Positions 1 through 12,912 of a DNA stretch of 64,000 nucleotides are shown here, piece by piece; position 1 is the stretch's first letter; each line of letters opens with the position of its first letter. The notes under the pieces are model-generated. The model was not told the origin of the DNA. It was given only the letters and a program-made list of their open reading frames with translations, and made no database searches. Where the stretch lies: positions 119,696 to 183,695 of the forward strand of contig BEXV01000211.1 of assembly GCA_003118195.1 (NCBI GenBank), given 5' to 3'. The position numbers were made by a program, and so were the translations under genes. The DNA comes from Hemicentrotus pulcherrimus. Taxonomy: Eukaryota > Echinodermata > Echinoidea > Camarodonta > Strongylocentrotidae.

Positions 1-347
1 GGGGGGGGGGTAGTGATGATGCCAGATGGGAAACAAGAGTGGTTGACCTTTCGTCTTCTTTTTCTTTAACAATTATTATAGTTATAAGTGTCAGGATAAT
101 TGAACAACGTTCACAACAATTCTGCATTTTTAATATCTACAACATGCTTTGTAAATGTATGTATTTCAGGATTTCTGGTTGTTTTTCTGAATGATAAACT
201 ACATTTCTTTAATTTGTGCTCACTGTCATTTCTCCCTAAATAATCTTTTAATTTATTCATGTGTTTTCATTCATCTCTTTATATAATTTTACATTTATTT
301 ATGTATTTACTAATGCACTATAGCTAGATATTTATGTCATAGTAACG

Positions 348-411
348 TAGTTAGTTAACAAGTTAGTAAGTTATCTAGTTAGTTAACTACCTAATTAGTT
401 AATAGTTAGTT
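348..411 (+). repeat. Degenerate TTAG-type tandem repeat
   Basis: TTAGTTAACAAGTTAGTAAG-like wording repeats through this stretch with a 4-base period in TAGT/TTAG. It is not a telomeric array. Confidence 0.6.
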
Positions 412-2094
412 TTGTAATGTTCAAAAACATTTTTAAATGCCTTGTTTAATAAGTGCCATCTAAGTCATTTGTCGTGCATGTGGAGAAAATGTTTCGTTTG
501 AAAAATTCCTTCCCACCATCCTCTTTCGTTCTTATTTCTCGCCTCGGCTAAAATGTGTAACTTGTATTCCCAAAGGACTCTTCTTCGAAATAAAGTCACA
601 TATTATCAAATTCATCTCAGTAGATTTTCTCACGTTCGAAAATTAGAATGGAACATAAACGAAGGAATTCCTACGAGTGTCATCCAGATATCAGAACAGG
701 CGGCAGCTCCAATCCATACGAATGTAAACATAGGGATTTAGGCCTCTCCTCCTGGCCGCCAGGCTGGGATAGCCTCTCGCCCAGAGACGCGGGGGACAAG
801 CCTTGGTCCGTTCCGCTATGACTACCAGATTCTCCTTACACCTCTGCACGTCGCGATTCCTTCTTGATGTTCGCCGATGTGTTTATGAAACGTTCCAGAG
901 TTTTTCCCCCTCTGTCTTTCTTCTCGCTTCCCGAGAGACGAAAACATTCCCCGCAAGGCGATCGATCCCGTATGCTGGAGAGAAAACATTCCATGCAGTC
1001 CTGAGATAGCTGGGTTTAACACCTCCACAAGACAGCTAGCCCGTCATCTTAGAACCTCTAACAAGCTACTTCATTCTTAAATCAAGCAAAATTTGAATGT
1101 GAAGTGTACAAAAATAAGCCTAAATAGTATGGTTTAGCATCTTAATAATTTTTGTGGTTGTTTCACTGAAAGAGCGTCGAGTGTTCAACTTGGCAAGATG
1201 GTTAAAAGTCCATTACGAGATAAATCAATGTATACAATTTTTACAAACCTGACTTTGAAATAAAATTTAGTGATTCTTTGTAGGCCCATTTATTAATAAT
1301 TTTGTCATTTGTCAAAACATTTGGCTATTGTCACCTATTTCAAAATTTGAAATTACGTGAAATTAAATCAATGCACTATTTAAGTAGCAAAAAAGTGAAA
1401 GATATTTACAATACAGCAGGAACACGGCACCGTCAGGGGGTCATTTTTTCCCCATTTTATTTGGTACAATATTATATTTGTGGCTTGATTTGTTAATATT
1501 TGTTTAATTAAAACGAAATGAAATAAGGGAGGGAAGTTATGTAGCAGCCTCGGAGGTAGAACGTAATTTTATTTTCAAATAAATGCTACATTATGCAAAA
1601 TCGCTTGGGGTTCGAGTTGACTTTTTGTTGGCCTATTTTTCGGCGCCAATACCGTTTCGAAAAGATATAATTGAACAAACATTGACAACGACCCAGTTAA
1701 AGCTTAGATTCTTGTAGTGTATTTGTGTTTCTAGATAACACAATCAAGACAATCGATGTTTGTAAATCATTTTTTGATACCTCACTTATAAAAAGTTTAA
1801 AGAAAGTATTTAAAAGGCATCATGTTTTCACCTATACGCATAACGGTTAAATATCAGTCAAAGCAAACATTCTCGAAGTTATAAGGAAAATATCAGATGA
1901 AATGAACTATGTTATTCACTTCTTTTCTTCATGACTTGTATGTAAATTTCAATTTGTAACGCATTGAGATATATTAGGATTAAGTGAAAATTTTAATTGT
2001 AATGAATTGATAAATGAATGTCTGTTTACAGCACAGCACATTTTAACACTTTAAATTCCCTCTCTTTCGCTCTCTCTGGCCCCCTATGTATCCT

Positions 2095-2210
2095 CACCTC
2101 TCTCCCCCTCCCCCTCTCTCTCTCTCTATCTCTCTATCTCTCTCTCTCATGCTCACTCTTTCTCTCATGCTCACTTTCTCTCTTGCTCTCTCTCTCTCTC
2201 TTTTCAGGCT
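2095..2210 (+). repeat. (CT)n microsatellite with an internal duplicated unit
   Basis: A CT-rich tract in which TCTCTCATGCTCACT occurs twice (near 2,145 and 2,161). It generates Ser/Leu-rich open frames that are not genes. Confidence 0.9.
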
Positions 2211-3041
2211 CTCTATCCCTCACTCTCTGTCACCCTTACTCTTCTCCATATTCCACTCTATCTCTTCCCTCCCTCTATATCGCTAAATAGTACATCTCTC
2301 TTTCTTTTTCTCCTTCCATCCCTTTTCTCTCTCCAATCAAATGCTTCCTCATGAGACAGACATATTCACGCTCTGTACATATTTGATTTTGTTGACTTTT
2401 GATCCAGGGGCAAGAATAAAAGGGAAAGTTAGACCATGAGCTCCGGGTCGCAATTTCTTATGAACACAGAATCCTCCCGGGAACCGTTCACACTGACCAA
2501 ACACTGTCTGGAATAACTCATTGTCATATATTGATATTGTGTTCACACGGACAAATTTGCGTGATGGTCGTTTTAAAGTTTGCATGTATGAGATGAGGCT
2601 CATTTGAAATATTATCTCGGTACTATAACCAATTCAATATTCAATGTCGTCAGCTGTGTGCTAAAATCAAACTTTTTGACCTTGTGCTTCAGATACAGTG
2701 TACTTTTAAATGATTTTGCCATAACTTTGAAGTTGAAAATTCGTATATGCGCTATTATAAATTCAACCGAATTTACTCTTTTTGTAACTTGTCTAACTCG
2801 TCAATACTGGTATATGTTCATTGATTACCAATACATTTACAGATAACTGCTAGGAAATCTGCTAGGAAATGAAGACTCAGAATTTGAGAAATGCTTATAA
2901 ATGCTTGATATTTATCGGTTATTCAAATGCTAAAAGCAGTAAAATAAATGTGCCAGTTCAAAATTATTATGCAGCGCATATACCTAAGACGAGTGTGGGT
3001 AGGCGCCTCATGTTGTTAGACCAAAGCCATGTATTTGATTC

Positions 3042-3070
3042 ATCACGTGACCATAGTGGCGCCACGTGAT
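3042..3070. promoter_or_regulatory. Paired CACGTG E-boxes in inverted arrangement
   Basis: ATCACGTG at 3,042-3,049 and its mirror CACGTGAT at 3,063-3,070. The first lies in TCACGTGACC, close to the TFEB/MITF-type CLEAR sequence. No adjacent gene was recognised, so function is unknown. Confidence 0.3.
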
Positions 3071-6000
3071 CGTAACCATCCTAAAGACGTGACCAGCTTT
3101 CGAACCGAGGTTGATCAGAAAATGTTTGTAGGCGACCACGAGGCCAACTCACAAAAATAGTATGACAGAAAATATGTTTTTAATGTTATCTTGGCATACA
3201 TGAGATGGGAAAATTGGCTGAACAAAACTTAAGAGCAGACGTCTACCTATTCGCCATTCGCCTACCTACTCTATAACAGCGCCATGTGCCCCCCTTCCAC
3301 ACCCTCCTTCCCGGCTGCTATCGACTTAAGCATTCGTGCTTATGATAGTTGGCCTCTGCATTTATCTTGATTGTTTGAATTAGTTCCATACCTTCAGGTT
3401 TTAAATTATACCTATGTTAAGTAGTTCAGTTGTCATATCCTATTATTGTACTTTGAATATTTTGAATTCGAAATATTAATAAACGCAGAAACATTTGCTC
3501 TAATATCAGGATAGATATGGTTTTAAAAGTATTTTTTGTTTAAGAAGCGATTTTTTTTTTCTCCAAGGAATAAGTCACTCCTTGGCTTAATTATGTAAAT
3601 TACAGCACTTGTGACAGCTAGAAGTAGGCTAAAACGGATAAACCGACAAATTTTAAGTGACTCATTTCCATGAATTCTCTAAGCATCGAATAACTTGTGA
3701 GCCGTTCAGATTAGAGGCCTTCATTTTGATTCGCCAACGATTTCCTCGACTTTGTTGCATTTTAAGTTCATCAGTAAGGATATTTTCAGGATGAACTTTG
3801 CATCTACTATCCCCGTTTTTATCACATGTTAAGGTTTTTTTTCCACTTATTTATTTTTGATTTTTGTTTAATTTCAACAAAAAAAAAATCACGATCCTGT
3901 GATTAACCTAAAACCACTGAAATTCTGCCAAACGCTAATTGCTTTTTCTTTTCAAATGTTTCGAATGTTGCAGCAATAGCTAAAATCAACAACAGTTTTG
4001 TTTTTCATTATTGTAATAGCACACGCTCCAGACTAGACAAAAATGAAGGACAAATAGATGAGTTTTCCAGCACATTTTGGCTTTTCTGTCATTTTTGTAA
4101 ACGACAGACAAAAACGTGTCTGAAAAATGAAATTCAAGAAACCGCGGTGAAAAGCAACTCTCTCTTACTTCAAGCGTTAAAGAAACACTTTTGTCACAAT
4201 CTAACTTGGTGTAATATTACCAGAGTTCAAACGTCAAGATCTGTCTGTCACTCATGCCACATATGAAATAATAAACACGGATTTGCAAGGGGAAAAGTGT
4301 TCAATTTTGGTGGTCCCTGCTCTTTCTACATAATATGTCGGAAACCCATGCACGCCTTGGTACAAACAGTGTTGGTACATTCTACCTCTTTGGATTACAT
4401 TCAGCTGTAGGCTTGGCTCGTTCCGTCGATTATGGGAGTGGTAGATTTGTTATTCATATAGGCCTATGAATATTAATTTCCATGCCATTGAATGGGTTGA
4501 TATTCAAATACAGATGTAAGCCTCAATTACATGCTTGGGATACAATCACATCAATCATTTTATTAATCAACATAATCAGTCAATGTCGTAAATATCAATC
4601 ACAGAAAGAAAATTGATCAGGAGCATATTAAAGTTGTCCGATGAGTATACTTCTTGGATCTCAAAGTTATATCACCTGACCCTATGGCTGATGGAAATTA
4701 AAATGAAGTGCGTACATCTAATTTGTAGATGAACTCATAAATTAATTTGTATTCAAACGTTCATAAAGTGATACAAATACTCGCCTTTGAAGAAATGATC
4801 GGGCTCCCTTCATAATACATTTTTACTTTGTAATACACAGGAGATTACTTGCACATCTTACACAAAACACACTGGATTCATTTCTAGGTCCATTTTCGCA
4901 AGGCAATCTTGGTTAAATATTAAAAATAGTAATACTAGTAATTGCAATGATAACAGTGAGCTTTAGTATTGAGCCTACGTTTAATCCTGGTGTTCCAGAT
5001 ATCCTTTATATTTCTTAAGGTTTACGAGAGGTTTTAGGGTTCACCTTTGGAAGAGGGCGTTAATTTGATGTACGACCTTAAAATGTTTTTATAATCACTC
5101 ACAAAGTATTGATTCTTGAATTTCAAAATTTCTCCTGTTTTAACCAAAAATACAAATTGTTTAAGAATTTCACTACGTCCTTCCACCATCACCGTTGTCA
5201 GATCGAGCTCCAAGTCGTGGTTCTATATAAACAAGTGTGCATCGATCCTTGTTTTTCTGAACCTGTCACGATCTTTTCTCAGCCCTCGTCTCTTCCTCGC
5301 TCTGCTGACACGTCCACTGTCTTTTCTTATTTCAAGAAAAGCATGAGCGAATGGGGCGGGGGGGGGGGACTGCGTTCTCCCTTTGGAAGAAAAAAAATAA
5401 AATCCAGCCTGTGACCACCCCCTCCCCAACGCACAAACACACACACTTTTCGGTTTAACGGGATGATTAATAGAGACTTTAAGGATGCATGTAAGTGTAC
5501 AAATAATCTGACGACACGCCCCCTTTAAAAAAATAACATTTTGTTATCATTCATTTTTCATGATTGGTTGTCAGCGAATTACCTGCATATAACATTGATA
5601 CGCTTTTACTGAATATGAAAAACTTTTTTTTCTCTCCTAGCCTGTCAAAACATCGGAGTTACCTACACACTTCTGCATAACATGAAACCCCCACCACCCC
5701 CATGTTTTTCTTTTCCGTTTCGTCCTGTTGGGTTTTACTATAATGATGTTTTGTTTTTGAAAGAGATTTTCCCATCTTCTGTCTGCGCCTGGAGATGGTT
5801 CTGCAATATTTCGCCGCCTCACTCCTCCTATCGGTCAACCCTGGAACCACCCCTGAACTAGTTTATATTTTTGCAGAAGATGTACGAAATGTTGGAGTTG
5901 GACAGACATGACCAGCATGGCGGCTATCCGATTACCCAGAGCTGGCCAGGACATCTCTGAAAACAATACCTCTAAAATGGAGCCAAAACGGGCAAGAGGA

Positions 6001-6076
6001 CCCCGTGCACGCACTTACGGGGGGAAGATAATCTGGGAGGTTCGAAGATGATGGACGGTAGGATGGAGATAGGGAT

Positions 6077-6079
<3 letters not shown>

Positions 6080-6122
<43 letters not shown>

Positions 6123-6335
6123 AGAGAGAGCAAGAGAGAGGGGGATAGAGTGTGTGTGAGAGTGAGAGAAAGAAAGAGAGAGAGAGAGAGAAGGGGGTGT
6201 AGATGAATGATTGAAGAGTGACAATATATAAAGGGGATGAGAGGCGAGAGAAGGAAGAATACGGGAAAAAGAGAGAACATGAAATAAGAGAAATAGCGAA
6301 AGACTGATAAAGAAAGAGAGAGAGAGAGAGAGAGA
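6080..6335 (+). repeat. (GA)n microsatellite cluster
   Basis: A pure GA run at 6,080-6,117 is followed by interrupted GA/GAAA tracts to 6,192 and another run at 6,311-6,335. The minus-strand open frame of 168 codons across it is a repeat artefact (Ser/Leu-rich). Confidence 0.95.
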
Positions 6336-6995
6336 TTCAAGTATCCAAGAGACGGGAGACGGGTGAGAGATAACGAAATAGAGAAACTGTATGCGAGGAA
6401 CATAATGGTAGAATGAAGAAAGGGGAATAAAAGTTCAAGAAAAGAAAAGGAAATGAAACGGCATGAAAACAAGAACATTAACGTACGTTAAAATCTGAAA
6501 AGCAATTATACATATCACACCTAGAGAAAGTTAAGATTGGTTAAATTGATCAAAAGATATACCAATAGATGGTGGATATAAAAAGTACACTGTAAAATAA
6601 AATGTGAGAAATAAAGAGGGAGTAAACGAATCTTAAATTTCATTGTTTTACGTGAGGTGAAACGAAGCGACGACAGCCTGAGATGAAGAGCGTACAAGGG
6701 GGTGATACAGACAAGAGAGAGATGCGGCTACCGAGTAGAGTGGTCTCAAATTCCACCATCTTCCGTGGTCGTGAAAGCTAAAAAGATGCGGCAAGATCGA
6801 AGTGGCGCACATCTTTCTCGCCGAGGCCTTGATTTATCTTCCCCCTTTCCCCAACTCCGCAGAAAACCTGTTACCCTTTATCTTTCTTACTCTCAGCCTA
6901 TACCGCGATTCGTAGTTTTCTCCATCGCTCTCAAGAAAATGCGAATATGATCGATTGTTTCTCGAATGCCAAGGCACGGCTTCGCATCCTGCACT

Positions 6996-6996
<1 letters not shown>

Positions 6997-7026
<30 letters not shown>
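6997..7026 (+). repeat. 30-bp poly(A) run
   Basis: Thirty consecutive A. It could be the tail of a retroposed sequence, but the upstream segment shows no recognisable gene. Confidence 0.9.
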
Positions 7027-7031
<5 letters not shown>

Positions 7032-7989
7032 TACGATGTGAGACAGAGAGAGCAGCAGGTGTGAATCAACGTTCTACGCATGCGCATATCACGAATGGAG
7101 GATGGGGTCGTCATCACAGGCTGACGAGGGTCATTGACATATCCATGCCGGTAAGATTTGTTAATTACAAAAGACACGCTCCTCTAGTCTATAAGACGTA
7201 GTAATTTGTTGTTTTCTATAGTGAATTAGTATTGAATTCGCAGTGAAATAGCAAATAACCTTATAAAACGGAATAAAGTAATATCATTTTCTTAGCAGCT
7301 TTATGAAAATAGGTTAAGAATATGCGTTTGTCGTCTGTGCCAAGGAATCTTACAGTGCAGTAAAATATATCTAACCCTAACCTAGGAAACTAATGACATG
7401 GTTGAATACGATTAAGTGGAACGCTCATATAGTGCTGTCAACTAAACAAAGTCATTTTAAATCAGTTCTGATCGACTGTCAAAATTGTCCTAAATTTTAG
7501 AGCATAATATTGTATCAAAGCAGTTTTGTGCACAAAATTCAACGAACCCATTCATTTATTAATGTTAACTAAAGCATGTCCACCATTTCCCTTTGATATC
7601 GTAATGGTTGAATTTTCTCTTCATTCTTTTCCTCCGCCTATCTCCTTCGATGAGGAAATTTCATTTTGTTGATGAATATTGAGGGTCCGGTAAGATAATG
7701 AACGGATCATCATGCATCCTGGGTGCAAGAGATTCAGGCGCCTGGGTGCACACCTGTTCGTTGGTCTATGATGTCCCAGTGATTGCGACTGGAAGATGTT
7801 CCTCTTGTCTTGGACTATGATAAGAAATAAAATAGTGCAAGGTGGGGTTGAGATCAGTGATTAAGTAGCCATGACGAGGGGCGGAGGGGGGAAGGGGTGG
7901 AGATGAAGAAGGAGGACATGTATTGTAATTTGTAGGTTTATTTGCTCTTTTTTGTTTTGTGTAATACGTGTGTAATTATTTATGATTGT

Positions 7990-8072
7990 ATTTTGTTTGT
8001 TATAGCGCTTAAAAACTTCGGTACTAAGCGCTTTATAAGCATCGTTTTTATTGTTTGTATTATTATTATAGG
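7990..8072 (+). mobile_element. SINE 3' end remnant
   Basis: A short hairpin (AGCGCTTA at 8,004-8,011 and TAAGCGCT at 8,025-8,032) is followed by CTTTATAAGCAT and an (ATT)n-like tail at about 8,060-8,071. This is the organisation of the 3' ends of marine-invertebrate SINEs. No upstream A and B boxes were found, so the copy is truncated at its 5' end. Confidence 0.45.
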
Positions 8073-9088
8073 GGAGAAGTAGAGACTAATCCAATATTGT
8101 GCGAAAGAAGGAGGGGTGAAGTGACCTGTCCATTTACTTAGCATAACATACATGAAAGATCGTATCTATTGCCATCCTTGCATTCGCCTTCACTTTAATA
8201 CGTAGAAATTTTCTAATTTGTGTATTTCTTATTTTGTTACAGAACGAGACAAGTAACATCTATGACAAACTTGATTGACAGCCAATTATTGTGTTATAAT
8301 GGATTCGAATAAAGTATGCCGTAGACATGGTAGTAGCGATGTATGCTGTCTCATTTCAACTGCTTCACATGCCTTTTCTACTTCTACAGCGAGCTTTAAA
8401 GTTAATGTTAAAGGTGAGATCAGTGCATCCAACCCTTTAACTTCTCAACGCATCATTTTACCAACCATTTTCTCCACCCTTATGTCGTATCCCCTAACAC
8501 CACTCCCCGGATCGGTTTCTGGCGGACTTTAGAGGTCAATTTACACGCCATCGCACCTGTACATTGAAGCCATGTAACAGACACCTTATTGACGCATCCG
8601 ACATCGTGTTTTATAGCATAGATAGCCCCTTGGTGGCGGGTCCAAACTACTAGGAGAGTCTGATGAGATCACGCTCTTTAAGGGAAGGGGTGCAACTTCC
8701 AATTGGAACTTGGGCATGATGGGGTAAAATGAAAAAAGGTGCATTGCCCCCTCATTTTGGTGGTCAGGCCTTAGTGATCCGACTTTTTGCTCGGGCGACA
8801 TTTGCTTAGGGTTTTAGTTTGTCAAATATAATAGGATAATGGTTACAATTAGGTCATACATATGGCATTTGGATCAGTGTTGAAGCTAAGAATTCGATTA
8901 GTGTAGGAAACTGGCATCGAATCAAATATAACAGGAGCATGTCTCTTAAAACCGAGTTCTTCCATTGAATCTGAGCAACATGTTTCTCCCAAAACGATGG
9001 GCCGAAAAGAAGATCTTAACACGTTTACGTTTATGCAACAAGCTAACATAAATATTTACACGAGATGTATCTTGAGATGCTATCCGTT

Positions 9089-9102
9089 GTTGCCATGGTT
9101 AC
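9089..9102. promoter_or_regulatory. RFX X-box-like site
   Basis: GTTGCCATGGTTAC matches the RFX consensus GTTNCCATGGNAAC at all but one defined position. It lies in mixed-sequence DNA with no gene recognised nearby. Confidence 0.3.
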
Positions 9103-9968
9103 TTGACCGATGTCGATGTTGGCATTTTTTGATTGTGTCATGTATCTATCTTGCGTGCTCTGATCCCCTGCAATGGATACCTTGTTTGGATGGACCCTAT
9201 ATATTTTTTCTTTGCTGTTCAAGGACCTCATCATAAAGATGAAGAAGTTTCGCATCATTGTGAAGACATATTGATTAAAGAATAAAGGACGGGTGTCCAA
9301 AAACATGGCGATTAAAAGGATTAATCACCAATTTTAGTTTATATTATTTTCATCATCCTTAGTCTAAGATTAAATTTTAGACATGGTCAAAGCTTCATAT
9401 TTTGTTCTTCAAATATTTTTGAAAATATTGTATTAAAAATCTGCTGGGTAAGTAAATAATACATTGGTATCATTTTATTTCTCAGCATTGTGAATACCAT
9501 TGTCTAAAATGTAAAAAACAAAGTGAAGCATAATACAAACACATTCAATATCGGAAAATCGAAGATATGTATACATAATAGCAGCATACCAGTCAAATGT
9601 TCGGCGGGACTTTCTGGTTAGTATTTTTTTCTTTTCATTTCAGACATCAAATTGAAAAGTAAACGATATTGGAATGATTGTTGCGTCTTTTTTTTTTAAA
9701 TGTATATTTGCCGTCATCAATCACAGTTTGTTGAAAGAGCAACAATTAGGCAATTAGCAATATAGTGTTTCGACATCTTCATAAGATAATCATCGACATC
9801 ACATATCTGATTCTATCTCTTTTGACTTCGATTCAGCTAATTCACACATCTGACGAGCCCGTACTGCCTTACTGATGATGTTCATTTCATCAGCGACCTG
9901 TCAGAATACCTATCCACGTATCCTTGTTAACCAGTCATAACCAACACCGCATCTTTCACTTCCGGTTA

Positions 9969-10020
9969 ACCACCACCACCACCACCACAACCTTCATCAT
10001 CATCATCACCATCACCATCC
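9969..10020 (+). repeat. (CAC)n/(CAT)n trinucleotide repeat
   Basis: About six CAC units lead into CAT/CAC units. Confidence 0.9.
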
Positions 10021-10680
10021 TCAATACCACCACGATACACAAAAAATGAGATGGAGTTACATGTATCTTTCTTTGGCGCTGTTCGTTTCGAGTCGCAGTC
10101 GCTGGCACTTTTTCCTATGTTATCAATTAAACGCGACCCTCCCCTCTCATCTCGCGTGCCGCCCATTCACTTAGTAAATTCAGACGTTAATGGGACTGCA
10201 TGTTCGTTCACAGACAATCAGCATGACTAGGTAGTGTCTTTCCCTTTTTCCTTTTCCTTTTTTTACTCGTCCGCATTACTTGTAATCCACCCCGGTAATG
10301 GATGGAAGAACACGGGTCCGAACAGGCGATGCCCACTGCATTCATTAAAGCTGCATATCACCCGTTTGGAAAGAGTGGGAGAGAAAGTGTTGGTAAGGCC
10401 GGGAAAGGGAGAAAAATAAGTGGGAAAACCAAAATTCGGGAACAAAAGGAGATGGTTATGTGAAGCACTATTCATTATGATTTAAGCTGGGCTATTGTTT
10501 AATTTCCACCCTGTCAAAAAGTTTAAGGTAGAATAAACTGAATCTAACCTACTCTTCTGATGCTACTAAACTGCTTAAGCTGCTGATACCGCTACTACAA
10601 ACCTTCTGATTATCCTCTCTATTTTCTTTACATTATGCTTGTTCTTCTTCTCCTTCTTCTAATCTATTCCTAATATCAGT

Positions 10681-10772
10681 ACAACCACCATTACCACCAT
10701 CAACACAATCACCACCACCATCACCACCGCTGCAGTCGCCACCACCACCAACACCACAATGACCATTACCAC
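10681..10772 (+). repeat. CAC-rich trinucleotide repeat
   Basis: An interrupted ACC/CAC array with CAT and CAA units. Confidence 0.85.
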
Positions 10773-10988
10773 AAAACCTGGCAACCTACTAAATTTCAAT
10801 AATCATGTTATTGCAATACGAGTTTATTTTGATCTTTTTTTACGAAGACATAATCTTCCGGTGGTGCAGGTTGTTATTGATCTATTCTACGACCCTAATA
10901 TGCTTGTTTAAGATCTACTGTAGATAAAATGAATCGGCGTTGTGTTAAAAGAACATTGGCATAAATACAAGCAAAAGAAACCCCGTTA

Positions 10989-11014
10989 TCTCTCTCTCTC
11001 TCCCTCTCTCTCTG
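10989..11014 (+). repeat. (CT)n microsatellite
   Basis: A short CT run with one CCC interruption. Confidence 0.8.
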
Positions 11015-12691
11015 CAGACTCATACCCCTATCAAGGAAAATCATGTGTCCTTGCCTACCCTATTTTCTCAGTATCTCCCTTCCTCTATCCTTCTTCATCC
11101 TCCTCTCTCATATCTCCGTATTACAAGAAAATGAGCTACAATTTTGAAACGTGAGTTTCAAAAAGTTATTGAGAGATGAACCAATCAGTCACAAATCATT
11201 TCCAGTTTCAACTTTAAAATCTATAAAACATTTAATCCTACATTTTCCCTCCTTCAGCATGAATCTTCTTTTACACAGCTCGCTGTTACTGTGTTAACTC
11301 GTCCATTAACAAGAAAAGATCGAGGACTCTGCTCCCACTCATTAAGCGTATCGCTTTCACGGCTCTTCCTCTTCTCGCCGTCAAAAAAAAAAATGGAAGC
11401 TGAAAAAAGGCCCCATCCCTGCTCCCAGTTCCGGTTTTAAAAAGTGCTCCGAACTCATTACACTCCTCAATTATCAATTCCCGTTGTCCCATCCTCGTTT
11501 TCACCATTAATATCATCATCTTTATGCCCATTCAGCTTCCTCCCATCTAGGTTTTAAAAAGTTTACTTAGAACAGACATCCGTTTGATTTAAAAAAAACG
11601 GTGTCTGTTTTTTTTTTTCTTTCGACAATTTTAATTTATACGTTTCTACGCCAATCATATATCGGGCTTGTGTATACAGATTTTGATGTAATTCGTCAGT
11701 ATGTATACAATTTCGTCTGATTATTTGTAATTGGTAAATTACGCTATCTATCTAAATTTGTATAATCGTGATAAGGGTGTCACTTGAATGAACGTCAACC
11801 TGATGGAGAGAAGCTTTGTTTCGGTTTTAAAGACGTGATTACATCTTCATTGGTCTCATAATTACATGCATTGAAAAGGGGAAATTGCCTTGTCATTTTG
11901 ACCAGAGGAACCGTCCAGGTTTAGTCATAAAAAGATAGATGAATAAAGAAAAATACGCTTCTCGACCCCACTTCGGTTTTAGAATTAATGAATCATTTAT
12001 TTGGGGTAACTATCTTATTAAATGGAAATTTGTCTTCATTATAATACATGTATATTAAAAAGAAACACCTGATTAGTGATGGTATTTCGCTGTCGATGTA
12101 TAACACCTAATCTAAAATATGGGCCTTACACAAAAAGAAGATCTAAAATGGTGATTGCATAAAATGAGGAACCTTCACTACATTGCAAATTTGTTATGGA
12201 TCACTGACTAATTGAGGTTAAATTTGTATTTATTCACTTTATACACAGTAGAAAGAAATTTTAATGAGACCGTGGTCAACTATATATACGCCTGGATTGC
12301 CTCGTCAGGGGTTGAGAAGATTATCGTGCAAGAACCTGCATAATTCTCACAAATTTAAGAATGTATCGCTAACAACTATTCGAAGAATTTGACTTTGTTT
12401 GAAGGCTGAAATAAATAGTAGGTTATGTCAAGAGCAGGTGAGAATAAAAGTCTCATCCATTTATGGAAATATTACTTTGGCTGTACCTTAGCAACCAAAT
12501 TATATCGCTCGAGAAAAGCATTAAAGAAAAATGTTTCTATCAGATATCTAGATTCTACACCTGTATCAAGAGAGGCAACTGTAGGTAAAGTTCATTATGT
12601 ACAGGCTTACGTACCACTGGGCATCTCGTGATTAATGGCATGAGTATGACCCCTTCACTAGGATGCACCAATATTATTTTAGTAATATTGA

Positions 12692-12912
12692 GGTTTCGTG
12701 GTCTAGTGGATAAGCCAATTGACTGGACCACATGATCCAAGATTCGAGTACTTACCATGCCACAAACGTCACTCGGCAAGACAATACATGCCGCTCTCCA
12801 CCCAGGTGCAGAATATGGCTACCATGAATGAAGATATTCCTGGAATTCTTGAGTGCCTTATTTGGGTAGCTCTCCAAAGAGGGTTGATAATTGTATCAGC
12901 GCTTTGTTTCCA
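12692..12912 (+). mobile_element. tRNA-derived SINE copy
   Basis: An internal RNA polymerase III promoter is visible: A box TGGTCTAGTGG at 12,699-12,709 and a B-box-like GATTCGAGTAC at 12,741-12,751, at tRNA-like spacing. The downstream body includes GGCAAGACA, CTCTCCACCCAGGTG and ATCAGCGCTTTG, wording I associate with echinoid tRNA-SINEs. The B box departs from the consensus (GAGTAC for GANTCC), which suggests an old, inactive copy. The 3' boundary is approximate. Confidence 0.65.

Larger units (their letters stand above)
1..6996. other. Downstream intergenic DNA, no gene recognised
   Basis: It opens with ten G. A GC-richer block lies at about 715-1,045 and the CT tract at 2.1 kb. An unrecognised 84-codon minus-strand frame at 2,603-2,349 has plausible codon use but no homologue I know. 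The paired E-boxes are at 3.05 kb, a run of G at 5,358-5,368 and GA tracts at 6.1-6.3 kb. The rest is AT-rich sequence in which I see nothing. Confidence 0.6.
7027..12691. other. Intergenic DNA, no gene recognised
   Basis: It contains the SINE 3' remnant (8.0 kb), the RFX-like site (9.09 kb), two CAC repeats (9.97 and 10.7 kb) and a CT tract (11.0 kb). Open frames here are short, overlap on both strands and show no recognisable domain. Confidence 0.6.

Noticed and set aside
348..411. TTAG-like repeat considered as telomeric
   Set aside because: Too short and degenerate; it does not match TTAGGG.
2349..2603. 84-codon minus-strand frame with coding-like wording (GQCERFPGGFCVHKK)
   Set aside because: No family recognised and no splice partners found; mentioned in the intergenic entry but not called as a gene.
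5972..6478. 168-codon minus-strand open frame, Ser/Leu/Phe-rich
   Set aside because: It is the translation of GA/CT microsatellites and flanking AT-rich DNA; no domain or splice context.
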